DNA from: DATBGO01 sp050011895
GTDB lineage: Bacteria; Actinomycetota; Actinomycetes; Streptosporangiales; Streptosporangiaceae
Length of the DNA stretch: 64,000 nucleotides
Direction of reading: 5' to 3'
Assembly (NCBI GenBank): GCA_050011895.1
Contig: JBEKIF010000033.1
Coordinates: 62,001-126,000, forward strand
Made by a program: the position numbers and the translations under genes. A model generated the notes under the pieces. That model was not told the DNA's origin. It ran no database searches and worked only from the letters and a program-made list of their open reading frames with translations. This document shows, piece by piece, positions 23,409-31,662 of this stretch (its first letter is position 1; each line of letters opens with the position of its first letter).

Positions 23409-24119
23409 TTATCTCAACGGCCAGCCGGACCCGTTTGGTTCACGGTCCGGCTGGCCTGTCCCCGTCGGGGATGGCCCCAGGCGCACATCCCGCCCGGAGG
23501 CGCTGACTCTGAGGCCATGCTCGGTGACGCTCACCGAGGTGACGGACAACCGGAGCGGCAGTGCCTGGATCGGGATGACAAAGCCGACCAGCGCGGGCAT
23601 CCCGGTGAATCGCGGGGTGATCGTGATGCCCGCCGCGGAAACGCCCAGCGCGAGGGTCCCCGGGACAGGGCGGCCAAGGACCGTGCTCATGATCCGCAGA
23701 TTACTGCCGGCCTGACTGAGCGTCAGCCCTGGTGGCAGCCGCTGGCTGAGGACTGTGAACGGGACGATCGCTGTCGCGCTCGCGTGCTCGGCGGTGATCT
23801 CGCTGCGGCCTGGCCGCGGCCGCCTTCCCGATGACATGTGCACCCCGGTAAAGCGGGCATCAAGATCGGAGAGCTCGACATCGCCAGCGGTCAAGCTGCC
23901 GAGCATGACGGCCACTTCGCGGTAATCGCCGGACGCGAGCTGGGTGAGGAAGGGAAAGCCGAGGACGCGCACGCTCGGCCTGGCCTGCAGGTCGTTGGCG
24001 CTGGCGACCCGGTCGCCGATATGAACGCCTACGGCAGCCGCCAGGACCCGGTCTACGACAGCCAGCAGCCCCATCAGGACAAGGAGTACGAGAATCGTGA
24101 TCAGCAACGTGGCGGCCAT
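23409..24119 (-). CDS. LmeA-like phospholipid-binding protein (DUF2993)
   Basis: The 236-residue protein has an N-terminal anchor helix (LLITILVLLVLMGLLAVVDR) and a DUF2993 body: PSVRVLGFPFLTQLASGDYR, VELSDLDARFTGVH, and repeated beta strands ending GLRVSASGRDVRLG. DUF2993/LmeA proteins bind phospholipids in the cell envelope and help mannan elongation in mycobacteria. A TAACCT box (24129-24134) lies 9 nt before the ATG. A second member of this family occurs at 58308. Confidence 0.85.
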   Translation of the reverse strand: MAATLLITILVLLVLMGLLAVVDRVLAAAVGVHIGDRVASANDLQARPSVRVLGFPFLTQLASGDYREVAVMLGSLTAGDVELSDLDARFTGVHMSSGRRPRPGRSEITAEHASATAIVPFTVLSQRLPPGLTLSQAGSNLRIMSTVLGRPVPGTLALGVSAAGITITPRFTGMPALVGFVIPIQALPLRLSVTSVSVTEHGLRVSASGRDVRLGPSPTGTGQPDREPNGSGWPLR

Positions 24120-24180
24120 GGCGGGCCTAGGTTATCGCCGCGGCGGCGGCCAGCCGCCGCGAGCGCCCGGCGCCAGGCGA

Positions 24181-24456
24181 TCAGCCTCCGGCAAACGGCG
24201 GCAGCACCTCGATGACGGACGCGTCGCTGAGCGTAACCGCCTCCGGCGGGCGGATGCCCACGGGCACCCCGTCGATCAGGAAGGACGAGCGTGCGAGGAC
24301 ATCCCGGAGGCGCGGATTCAGGCCGGCCGCACGGGCCGGCCGTTCCCCGCTCGCCGCAGCAAGAGCCTCGGCGAGTGTCTCGGCCCTGATCGTCTCCTCG
24401 CCGACCCCGGCCGCTTCCTTCGCCGCTGCCCAGTAGCGGAAGGTCACAAGCGCCAT
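24181..24456 (-). CDS. moaD: MoaD/ThiS-type sulfur carrier protein
   Basis: The 91-residue protein has a ubiquitin-like fold (VTFRYWAAAKEAAGVGEETI, SSFLIDGVPV) and ends in VLPPFAGG, where the terminal diglycine is adenylated and thiocarboxylated to deliver sulfur for molybdopterin synthesis. A GAGGA is placed 10 nt upstream of the ATG. It is divergent from glnR with 106 bp between, so the shared region may hold regulatory sites. A different carrier (ThiS-like) is possible because no molybdopterin synthase gene is adjacent. Confidence 0.85.
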   Translation of the reverse strand: MALVTFRYWAAAKEAAGVGEETIRAETLAEALAAASGERPARAAGLNPRLRDVLARSSFLIDGVPVGIRPPEAVTLSDASVIEVLPPFAGG

Positions 24457-24562
24457 GTCAGCTATCCTCGCTTATAGCGGACCCGGGTGCAGCTGACCCC
24501 GGTCATCGCGGGACTGCCTGGCAGCATCCCGCGGCTGCATGTCGAGCCGGAGGGGGCAGCGG

Positions 24563-25504
24563 TTGAGCAATGTGCTCCTGCTCAGCAGCGCTCCAGAGCC
24601 CGCCGCCGAGATCCTGCCCTCGCTGAGCCTGCTGCCGCACGCCGTTCGCCTCGCGCCCGCGGTCGCTGCCTCGGCGGACGGCACGCCTCCGGCTGACCTG
24701 GTGCTAGTGGACGCACGGCGCGACCTGGTGCAGGTCAGGCAGCTCCTGCGGCAGCTGCGCGCCGTAGGCCTTGACGTGCCAGTGCTAGCCATCGTCGCCG
24801 AGGGGGGGTGGGCCGCGGTATCCGCCGACTGGGGCGCTGACGACGTTATCCTGCACACGGCGGGCCCAGGCGAGGTTGACGCGAGGCTGCGCATCGCCAT
24901 CGGCCGCACGGCCCCCGCGGTGTCCGGCGAGATCCGCTCGGGCGATCTGGCCATCGATGAAATCACTTACTCCGCCCGGCTGCACGGTCGGGCGCTTGAT
25001 CTGACCTTCAAGGAATTCGAGCTGCTGAAGTTCCTTGCCCAGTCTCCAGGCCGGGTCTTCAGCAGGTCCCAGCTGCTACAGGAGGTCTGGGGCTACGACT
25101 ATTTCGGCGGTACCCGCACCGTCGACGTGCACGTGCGCAGGCTGCGCGCCAAGCTTGGCACCGAGCATGAGGCACTGATCGGCACTGTTCGGAACGTCGG
25201 TTACCGCTTCGTCCCGGTTAAGGGTGACGCTGAGCGGGGGGCGCAGGACGCGGGAGCGGACTCTGGAGAGCCGGACAGCCCAGAGCTTGGCGCCGCAGAG
25301 CCAGGCGCCGCAGAGCCAGGCACCGCAGAGCCAGACACCGCAGAGCCAGACACCGCAAAGCAGCAGGGACCACATCAGGACCGCCGCAGCGGCAGCACCG
25401 AGCGGGACGGCGACCCGGATCCGGATCGCTCGCCCCCTGCCCCCCGCGCCAATGCAGCCGAGCGCAGGGAGGCGCGCTCCGCGCATGCCGAACGGTTACC
25501 GTGA
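24563..25504 (+). CDS. glnR: GlnR, orphan OmpR-type nitrogen regulator
   Basis: The 313-residue protein matches Streptomyces GlnR: an atypical receiver (DLVLVDARRDLVQVRQLLRQ, VSADWGADDVILHTAGPGEV) and a winged-helix domain with DLTFKEFELLKFLAQSPGRV, QLLQEVWGYDYFGGTRTVDV and GTVRNVGYRF. GlnR controls ammonium assimilation genes and works without a cognate kinase. I start at TTG 24563 because GGAGGG lies 8 nt upstream and the family N-terminus aligns there. The acidic C-terminal tail has been lengthened by a 15-bp tandem repeat (about 25289-25363) encoding Ala-Glu-Pro repeats. It overlaps mshD by 20 nt. Confidence 0.95.
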   Translation: MSNVLLLSSAPEPAAEILPSLSLLPHAVRLAPAVAASADGTPPADLVLVDARRDLVQVRQLLRQLRAVGLDVPVLAIVAEGGWAAVSADWGADDVILHTAGPGEVDARLRIAIGRTAPAVSGEIRSGDLAIDEITYSARLHGRALDLTFKEFELLKFLAQSPGRVFSRSQLLQEVWGYDYFGGTRTVDVHVRRLRAKLGTEHEALIGTVRNVGYRFVPVKGDAERGAQDAGADSGEPDSPELGAAEPGAAEPGTAEPDTAEPDTAKQQGPHQDRRSGSTERDGDPDPDRSPPAPRANAAERREARSAHAERLP

Positions 25505-26498
25505 GGCGCCAGCCATTAGCGTCCGTGGCAGGCTCTCGGAATCCGAGGCCGCAGCGGTGCTCAGTCTGGTTCGCGCGGCCACCGAGGAAGACGGCCTGGG
25601 CCCGCTCTCCGAGCACGTGATGCTGCACCTGCGGTACGGCGGCGATCCGAGCGCCCGCAACCTGCTGCTGGTCAGCCAGGGTGAGCTGGCGGGCTATGCG
25701 CATCTGGATCCGACCGATCCGGTCGCGGGCCCCAGCGGCGAGCTCGTAGTTCGTCCGGGTCGCCGTGGCCAGGGGCTTGGCCTGGAGCTGTTGCGCGCGC
25801 TGGTCGCTGAGGCCGACGGAAGGCAGCTACGGCTGTGGGCCCATGGTGACCTGCCCGCGGCGGCGCGGCTCGCGCTGGCCGCCGGATTCAAGCGAGTCAG
25901 GGCGCTCTGGCAGATGCGCCGGTCCCTGCAGGCCAGACTTGAGCTGCCGCAGCCCGCTCCGGGCGTGACAGTCCGCACCTTCGAGGTCGGCCGTGACGAG
26001 GATGAGTGGATCGACCTCAACGCACGGGCGTTCGCCGGCCACCCTGAGCAGGGCGGGTGGACCCGGCCCGACCTCGATCTCCGCGAGCGGGAACCGTGGT
26101 TCGATCCGGCCGGGTTCTTCCTCGCGGAGCGCGGCAGGAAACTCGTCGGCTTCCACTGGACGAAGATCCACGGCCGGGCGAGCGACGGGACCGCGCACGG
26201 CCAGAAGACCCACGGCCAGGCGAGCGACGGGTCCGCGCATGGCCATGAGCCCATCGGCGAGGTCTACGTAGTGGGTGTCGATCCGGCGGAGCGCAGCAGC
26301 GGCCTGGGTCGCGCGCTGACCCTGGTAGGCCTCCGATACCTGCGCTCGCAGGGCCTATTCGAGGTGATGCTCTACGTCGATGAGGGCAATACCGCCGCGA
26401 TTCGCCTGTACGAGTCGCTGGGCTTCACGCACTGGGACACCGATGTGATGTTCGCGGGTGGGCCAGCGGCCAGCGAGGACGCGCGTCCGGCTCGCTGA
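25485..26498 (+). CDS. mshD: MshD, mycothiol synthase
   Basis: The 337-residue protein has two GNAT domains: the N-terminal with AHLDPTDPVAGPSGELVV and RRGQGLGLELLRALV, the C-terminal with GEVYVVGVDPAERSSGLGRA and YVDEGNTAAIRLYESLGFTH. It acetylates Cys-GlcN-Ins with acetyl-CoA to finish mycothiol, the main low-molecular-weight thiol in actinobacteria. AGGGAGG lies 12 nt upstream. An unusual His/Gly/Ser-rich duplicated insert (near 26164-26250, HGRASDG and HGQASDG) separates the FHWTK and GEVYVV strands of the second domain, where family members are shorter; it is in frame and probably a surface loop. Confidence 0.92.
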   Translation: MPNGYREAPAISVRGRLSESEAAAVLSLVRAATEEDGLGPLSEHVMLHLRYGGDPSARNLLLVSQGELAGYAHLDPTDPVAGPSGELVVRPGRRGQGLGLELLRALVAEADGRQLRLWAHGDLPAAARLALAAGFKRVRALWQMRRSLQARLELPQPAPGVTVRTFEVGRDEDEWIDLNARAFAGHPEQGGWTRPDLDLREREPWFDPAGFFLAERGRKLVGFHWTKIHGRASDGTAHGQKTHGQASDGSAHGHEPIGEVYVVGVDPAERSSGLGRALTLVGLRYLRSQGLFEVMLYVDEGNTAAIRLYESLGFTHWDTDVMFAGGPAASEDARPAR

Positions 26499-26507
26499 GG
26501 TCCGGCC

Positions 26508-26690
26508 TCAGACCGAGCTGATCGCCACGACGGCGACAGGCCGGAGGCCAAGCACCTCGTCGAGTTCGCTCGAAGTCAGCGGCCGGTCGGTAGCCGCCAC
26601 GGCACTCAGCACCTCCGCGTACAGCTCGATCTCATCGAGCGCGACGCGATCATGGACGCGAAGATCGAGTCGCTCTCGCACCGAGCCCAC
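26508..26690 (-). CDS. Small conserved-type protein of unknown function (60 aa)
   Basis: The product is acidic and helical, with VALDEIELYAEVLSAVAATD and SSELDEVLGLRP, a pattern I recall from many small actinomycete hypothetical proteins. No membrane segment or metal motif is seen. It converges with mshD at a gap of only 9 bases. The GTG at 26690 is the natural start. Function unknown. Confidence 0.6.
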   Translation of the reverse strand: MGSVRERLDLRVHDRVALDEIELYAEVLSAVAATDRPLTSSELDEVLGLRPVAVVAISSV

Positions 26691-26862
26691 CTCCGTCGCC
26701 GAGCAGATCTGCGGAACTTGCCTTTAAGGTTACGGCGCCGTGCGGCGCCGCGCATGGCCCATAAGGATCATTTTCCTGGATCACGTTCTGGCGCGGTTTA
26801 CCCAGGAGGCGGTGACGAATTACGGCAATCATGCAGGTCACGGGCAATAGCCGGACAGATGA

Positions 26863-27402
26863 TCAGATTCCGGGCTCGTCGGGCTTCCAGGTCGCTCCGC
26901 GATGCAGTCTCGCGCGCCGGACGTATCCAGCGGACGTGTCGGCGAAGGAGGCCCGGTCCTCTTCGGTCAGCTCACGCACGATACGGCCGGGGACGCCGGC
27001 GAACAGGACACCAGGAGGGACCTCGGTACCGGGCAGGACGATGGCGCCCGCGGCTACCAGGGATCCGGCGCCGATCCGCGACCCGCCCAGGGCAATCGCC
27101 CCGATGCCGATCAGCGCCCCGGCCCCGACGTGCGCTCCGTGGACAACCGCCCCGTGGCCGAGGCTGACCCGCGGTTCAAGGACGATCGGCTCGCCCGGGT
27201 CTACGTGCAGACAGCAGAGGTCCTGGATATTGCATTCCGGGCCGACCACGATCTCGTCCTCGTCGGCGCGCAGGACAGTGCCGTACCAGATGCTTGCTGC
27301 CCTGGCTACGGTGACCCTGCCCACCAGCACCGCTCCAGGAGCAATCCAGGCGCTGGGATCGACCGACGGTGCGTTACTGCCCAGCGATCCGACCAAGCCC
27401 AT
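26863..27402 (-). CDS. Gamma-class carbonic anhydrase family protein
   Basis: The 179-residue protein is a left-handed beta helix with hexapeptide repeats (VLVGRVTVARAASIWYGTVL; VSLGHGAVVHGAHVGAGALI; LGGSRIGAGSLVAAGAIVLP). It has the His residues expected for trimeric metal binding (LHVDPGE, LGHGAVVHGAHV). Many family members are inactive as carbonic anhydrases and are called YrdA/PaaY-like, so the activity is uncertain. I start at ATG 27402 because GGGAGG sits 7 nt upstream; the frame is open to 27747 but that extension looks non-coding. About 120 bp between its start and the DivIVA-like gene region hold the divergent promoters. Confidence 0.85.
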   Translation of the reverse strand: MGLVGSLGSNAPSVDPSAWIAPGAVLVGRVTVARAASIWYGTVLRADEDEIVVGPECNIQDLCCLHVDPGEPIVLEPRVSLGHGAVVHGAHVGAGALIGIGAIALGGSRIGAGSLVAAGAIVLPGTEVPPGVLFAGVPGRIVRELTEEDRASFADTSAGYVRRARLHRGATWKPDEPGI

Positions 27403-27807
27403 GGGCATGCCTCCCTGCTGATCCAGTGGCCGGCTGGCACCTTGGGTCAAGGCGGGGCCGACCATGTTCATCATCGCAAGGCCTGATCGCCGGGCCTGCA
27501 CACAATCCTGGAGGCGTCCTTGAGGTAACCGCCCCCAGGATGCCAAACTTTCTGTACCCTGCCTCAGTAAATTTGGACAAAACAGCATAGTCAGCCGTTT
27601 CGGTTGCGCATGACCGCGTTCGAGACGAGAGTCGAGCCCGTTGTTCCAGATAACCCCGCCCGCGGCTGGTGCCCGGCAGATCCAGGCTGCCGGACCATAC
27701 CGCAGACCAGCCCGCAGACCCGGCCCGCCCAGCGGCCGACTCGGCAACTACCGCAGCCGACGCCGACCCAGCCCAGGGTCTGCCTGACCATCTTGACGGG
27801 TGACACC

Positions 27808-29262
27808 ATGAGCGAGCACAACGACTTCCTTGCCGACCTGAGCCAGGACGACCAGTTCGAGAAAGAGATGCGCGGCTACAGCCGACGGCAGGTGAACGAG
27901 TTTGTGGCCAGAGCCCGTAGCCAGGCCCGTGAACTTGAGGACAGCAAGCAGGAGCTTTCGCGCGCGCTCGACGACAACGAGCGGCTCCGGCTCGAGCTCT
28001 CGTCGGCCAGGCAGGCGTCTGACGAGAAACCTGCGCATGCGGAGATCAGTGAGCGAGTTGGCCAGATCCTGAAGCTGGCCGACGATGAGGCCCAGGCGCA
28101 GAAGAACCGCGCCGCCGAAGAGATCATGAAACTTCGCAACGACGCCAAGCAGGAGACCGACAAACTCCGCGCCGACGCCAAGCAGGAAACGGACAAGTAC
28201 CGCGCCGAGGCCCATGAGCAGGCCGAGCGCATGCTCGGCGCCGCCCAGGAGCAGGTCGAGAACTCGATAGCTAGCGCTCGCGCCGAAGCGGAGAAAACCC
28301 GGACTGCGGCGCGCACCGAGGCCGAGCGTTCAGTTGGCGAGGCGCACAAGCAGGCGGAGGCCACGGTCATCAGCGCCAAGGCACAAGCCAAGCAACTCCT
28401 TGATGAGGCGACCGCACGCGCGACCGCGATCCACGACGGTGCTGAGCGCCGGCTCAACCTCCTCACGTCCCGGCACGCCGAGGCCCTTAGGCGGCTGACC
28501 GAGATCCGCGACGTGGTCACGGGCCTAGTCGCCGGTGAGGCAGCCCGCGGCTCGCTCGAGGACGAAGTCGCGAAGGCCGTGGCGAGTTCCGTCGCAGCAG
28601 CGGAAGGGCAGCAGGCGGCGCACGCCGCAAACGGCAACCGGGCACCAGGCATGACCGAAAGGCACGCGCCCGTTGCCCCCGCCGGAGCAGCACTTGGACC
28701 CCTCGGCCAGCCGCCTGGCCGCCAGGGCCGCGACCTCGAAGCCGAGCGTGGCGCACGAGCCAGAGCCCAGGCGGCAGCGGCGGGGCGTCCAGGGACGGGA
28801 GGGGAGCACCGGCCGGTTAATGTCTTCCGCGCGCCGGGGAGCGGCCAGGCCCCGGGCACCAGCCAGGCTCCCGGCACCAGCCAGCCCCCCGGCACCAGCC
28901 AGCCCCCCGGCACCAGCCAGCCCCCCGGCACCAGCCAGCCCCCCGGCCGCGGCAGGGCTCCGCGAGGCCAGGCGGCAGCCGCCCCCACGACACCGAGGGC
29001 CAGTCCGAATCGGGCCCGGCCGGGTCCGGCGACGGGGCCAAGCATGCCGCCGGGGCACCGTTCCCGGCCCGCCCGCCGCAGCGCCCCTGAGCAGGCTCGC
29101 CCGCCAGCCTGGGCACGCGGCCCTGACTGCGGCTGGCCACCGACATCAGGAGGTCGCTCCCCCGTGGCAAGGAGCGGCCTCCACGGCTCTCCACGCGCCG
29201 GGCGGCGCTGCGCCCACGAGGCCGCCGACGATGCCGCGGGGCGCGGTCCGGCCCGGGCCTAG
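27808..29262 (+). CDS. DivIVA-like coiled-coil protein with repeat-rich tail
   Basis: The 484-residue protein starts with a DivIVA-type segment (RGYSRRQVNEFVARARSQAR), then a long coiled coil of about 200 residues (KLRNDAKQETDKLRADAKQ, AEAHEQAERMLGAAQEQVEN, KQAEATVISAKAQAKQLLDE). After residue 300 it becomes Pro/Gly/Thr-rich, including an 18-bp tandem repeat at 28842-28948 that encodes PGTSQP units. Coiled-coil proteins such as FilP and Scy build polar scaffolds in filamentous actinomycetes; this one probably acts in cell shape or polarity, but its partner is unknown. The start at ATG 27808 gives the DivIVA box at the N-terminus. The last 90 residues have weak codon bias and could be out of frame. 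Confidence 0.8.
   Translation: MSEHNDFLADLSQDDQFEKEMRGYSRRQVNEFVARARSQARELEDSKQELSRALDDNERLRLELSSARQASDEKPAHAEISERVGQILKLADDEAQAQKNRAAEEIMKLRNDAKQETDKLRADAKQETDKYRAEAHEQAERMLGAAQEQVENSIASARAEAEKTRTAARTEAERSVGEAHKQAEATVISAKAQAKQLLDEATARATAIHDGAERRLNLLTSRHAEALRRLTEIRDVVTGLVAGEAARGSLEDEVAKAVASSVAAAEGQQAAHAANGNRAPGMTERHAPVAPAGAALGPLGQPPGRQGRDLEAERGARARAQAAAAGRPGTGGEHRPVNVFRAPGSGQAPGTSQAPGTSQPPGTSQPPGTSQPPGTSQPPGRGRAPRGQAAAAPTTPRASPNRARPGPATGPSMPPGHRSRPARRSAPEQARPPAWARGPDCGWPPTSGGRSPVARSGLHGSPRAGRRCAHEAADDAAGRGPARA
28842..28948. repeat. In-frame coding minisatellite, 18-bp unit
   Basis: GGCACCAGCCAGCCCCCC repeats about five to six times, encoding Gly-Thr-Ser-Gln-Pro-Pro in the tail of the DivIVA-like protein. 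The 18-bp period keeps the frame. Confidence 0.88.
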
Positions 29263-29268
29263 TGCACG

Positions 29269-30198
29269 CTACGTCGGCATTGTGTCCAGGCGGCGCAAGA
29301 TGACGCCCTCGCGCAGGGCCCAGGGGCAGATTTCCAGCTGCGGCAGCCCGAACAGGTCCATGGCCGCGTCCGCCACGATGGCTCCCGCGGCAAGCTGCGG
29401 CGCGCGCCCGCGGGAAACGCCTGGTAGCTGAGCTCGTTCGTCGACGCTGGTCTGCGACAGCCGTTCTGCGAGCTTTGTGACGTCAGCGTGGTACAAGATG
29501 CGCTTCACATACGGGCCCTCGCTCGACGGTGCCGCACCAGCGATCCTGGCGAGCTGCCTGAATGTCTTCGAAGTCGCGACCGCGTGATGCGGGCGCCCTT
29601 CGCGCATCACCGACCCCGCCGTAGCCGCGATCTCCGCCCGGACGTGCTTGCGCAGCTGCCGCACCTCCTGGACCGATGGCGGATCGCCTGCCAGCCAGTC
29701 CCTGGTCAGGCGACCGCCGCCGAGCGGCAGGGAGATCGCTACGACGGGTTCCTCGTCATAGCCGGATGCGATTTCGAGCGAGCCGCCGCCAATGTCGAGC
29801 ATCAGCAGCCGCCCTGATGACCAGCCGAACCAGCGCCGGGCGGCCAGGAACGTCAGGCGGGACTCGTCGGTCCCGGGCAGCACCTGGATGTGCACCTTGG
29901 TTTCCGCCTCGATCCAGGCGAGCACCTCGTCGCCGTTGACCGCGTCCCTGACCGCTGAGGTGGCGAACCCCAGCACCTGCTGCACGCCCTTGTCCTCGGC
30001 GATCCGCAGCGCCTCGTCGACGAAGGCGCGCAGCTGGGCCCCGCACCCGTCAGATAGCCGGTTGGCAGCGTTCAGATGATCGCCGAGGCGTAGCTCAGCC
30101 TTATGCGAGAACGCCGGAAGGGGCCGCGCGCCCCGGTGGGCATCCACCACAAGTAGGTGGACAGTGTTGGATCCGACGTCCAGGACACCCAGTCGCAT
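29269..30198 (-). CDS. Ppx/GppA-family phosphatase
   Basis: The 309-residue protein has the sugar-kinase/Hsp70-like fold of exopolyphosphatases: LGVLDVGSNTVHLLVVDAHR, GFATSAVRDAVNGDEVL, LMLDIGGGSLEIASGYDEEP and ISLPLGGGRLTRDWL. It likely degrades polyphosphate or pppGpp and so links to the stringent response. It is about the single-domain short length found in actinobacteria (no HD domain). A TAGCGT box (30205-30210) ends 6 nt before ATG 30198, so it is another leaderless-type start. It converges with the DivIVA-like gene. Confidence 0.9.
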   Translation of the reverse strand: MRLGVLDVGSNTVHLLVVDAHRGARPLPAFSHKAELRLGDHLNAANRLSDGCGAQLRAFVDEALRIAEDKGVQQVLGFATSAVRDAVNGDEVLAWIEAETKVHIQVLPGTDESRLTFLAARRWFGWSSGRLLMLDIGGGSLEIASGYDEEPVVAISLPLGGGRLTRDWLAGDPPSVQEVRQLRKHVRAEIAATAGSVMREGRPHHAVATSKTFRQLARIAGAAPSSEGPYVKRILYHADVTKLAERLSQTSVDERAQLPGVSRGRAPQLAAGAIVADAAMDLFGLPQLEICPWALREGVILRRLDTMPT

Positions 30199-30262
30199 AC
30201 CCTGACGCTACTCAACCCGCAGCCAAAGAGCATGCATCCGCTGCCGGCCGGTCAGCTGATCA

Positions 30263-31471
30263 TCACGCCGGCGCCACGGATCCCTGATCACCGATGCGGG
30301 CCATGGAGGGGCCGCGCCTTGCCGAGATCGCCCGTGACGCCGCCTCTGCTTCGCGCAGCACGCGCACGATATTGCCACCGGTGAGCCCGGCGCAGTCCGC
30401 CTCGCTCCAGCCGCGGGACAGCAGTTCATCGATCAGAGCCGGATAGCACGAGACGTCCTCAAGTCCGGCGGGCAGCTGGTCAGTGCCGTCGTAATCGCCG
30501 CCGATGCCGATGTGATCGACCCCTGCCACCGCCCTGACGTGGTCGACATGATCGGCCACCTGACTCAGGGTGGCCGTGGGCCGCGGCTGGCGCTCGGCCC
30601 ACTCGCCGACCAGCTGTTCCCGGTGTGCGAAGTTGTTGTGGTCCAGGCCGCGCCTGTCCATCTCGTCACGAAGCCCGGCCTCCCACTCCCGGCAGGCCTG
30701 CGAGACAAAGGCGGGCACGAACGTGACCATGCACACGCCGCGATTGGCAGGCAGGCGGCCCAGGATGGCGTCGGGCACGTTCCGCGGGTGGTCACAGAGC
30801 GCACGGGCGGAGGAATGGGAGAAGATCACCGGTGCCTCCGCCACCTCAAACGCGTCTGCCATGGTGCCGGCCGAGACATGAGACAGGTCGACAAGCATGC
30901 CGAGCCGCTGCATCTCCCTCACCACCTCGCGCCCGAAATCGGTCAGCCCGCCCGCGGCCGGGGCGTCGGTGGCCGCGTCGGCCCAGGGAAGGTTCAGGTT
31001 GTGGGTGAGTGTCAGGTAGCGGACTCCGAGCGCGTAAAGCGCCCGGAGGGTACCCAGCGAGCAGCCGATGGAGTGGCCGCCCTCCGCCCCGAGCAGCGAC
31101 GCGACCTTGCCCGCCGCGGTGATCCGCTCGATGTCGGCTGCCGCCAGCGCCAGCTCCAGGTCGTCCGGGTAGCTCCGGATGATCTCGTGCACCAGGTCAA
31201 TCTGCTCAAGGGTGGTCACGACAGCCGCTTCACCCTGGAGTTCGGCGGGGACGTAGACGGACCAGAACTGGCCGCCCACGCCGCCGCGGGCCAGCCGGGG
31301 CAGATCGGTCTGGGTGAAAGGCACCGTCTTGGCGAGGTCGGTGCCGCTCAGGCCGCGCGGGCCGGCCTCGCGCAGCGTCCAGGCGAGGTCGTTGTGACCG
31401 TCCACGATCGGATGGCGGCGCAGTAGTTCGCGGGCGGCCTCGAGGCCGGCGGAAGTGTCAGTGTCCGTCAC
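30263..31471 (-). CDS. M19 (membrane dipeptidase-type) dipeptidase
   Basis: The 402-residue protein carries the binuclear zinc site of M19 peptidases: IVDGHNDLAW (HxD near residue 25), LLGAEGGHSIG (bridging Glu), VDLSHVSAGTMADAF, FSHSSARALCDHPRNVPD and GIGGDYDGTDQLP. No signal peptide is visible, so it is probably cytoplasmic. It should cleave dipeptides, possibly with D-residues. A TACCCT box (31478-31483) ends 6 nt before the GTG start, again leaderless-like. It lies alone, divergent from the MFS transporter. Confidence 0.9.
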   Translation of the reverse strand: MTDTDTSAGLEAARELLRRHPIVDGHNDLAWTLREAGPRGLSGTDLAKTVPFTQTDLPRLARGGVGGQFWSVYVPAELQGEAAVVTTLEQIDLVHEIIRSYPDDLELALAAADIERITAAGKVASLLGAEGGHSIGCSLGTLRALYALGVRYLTLTHNLNLPWADAATDAPAAGGLTDFGREVVREMQRLGMLVDLSHVSAGTMADAFEVAEAPVIFSHSSARALCDHPRNVPDAILGRLPANRGVCMVTFVPAFVSQACREWEAGLRDEMDRRGLDHNNFAHREQLVGEWAERQPRPTATLSQVADHVDHVRAVAGVDHIGIGGDYDGTDQLPAGLEDVSCYPALIDELLSRGWSEADCAGLTGGNIVRVLREAEAASRAISARRGPSMARIGDQGSVAPA

Positions 31472-31544
31472 CGCTCCAGGGTACGGAGCGGAGTCGTGGC
31501 GGGAAAACCGCCGAACCGACCCGGCAGCAGCGGCATGGTCCGCC

Positions 31545-31588
31545 GCCGGGTTGCCGTATCCGGTGCGCCGGGTTGCCGTATCCGGTGC
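31545..31588. repeat. 22-bp tandem direct repeat, two copies
   Basis: The unit GCCGGGTTGCCGTATCCGGT(GC) occurs at 31545-31566 and 31567-31588, with a third partial copy after it. It lies in the divergent gap between the dipeptidase and MFS genes and may overlap their promoters. Confidence 0.8.
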
Positions 31589-31662
31589 GCCGGCTTGTTC
31601 GTAGCCTTGCCTCAGGCCCGGTCCCTGAGGTCAGCGACCAGGCGGGCCCGAGGGAGCGCGCG

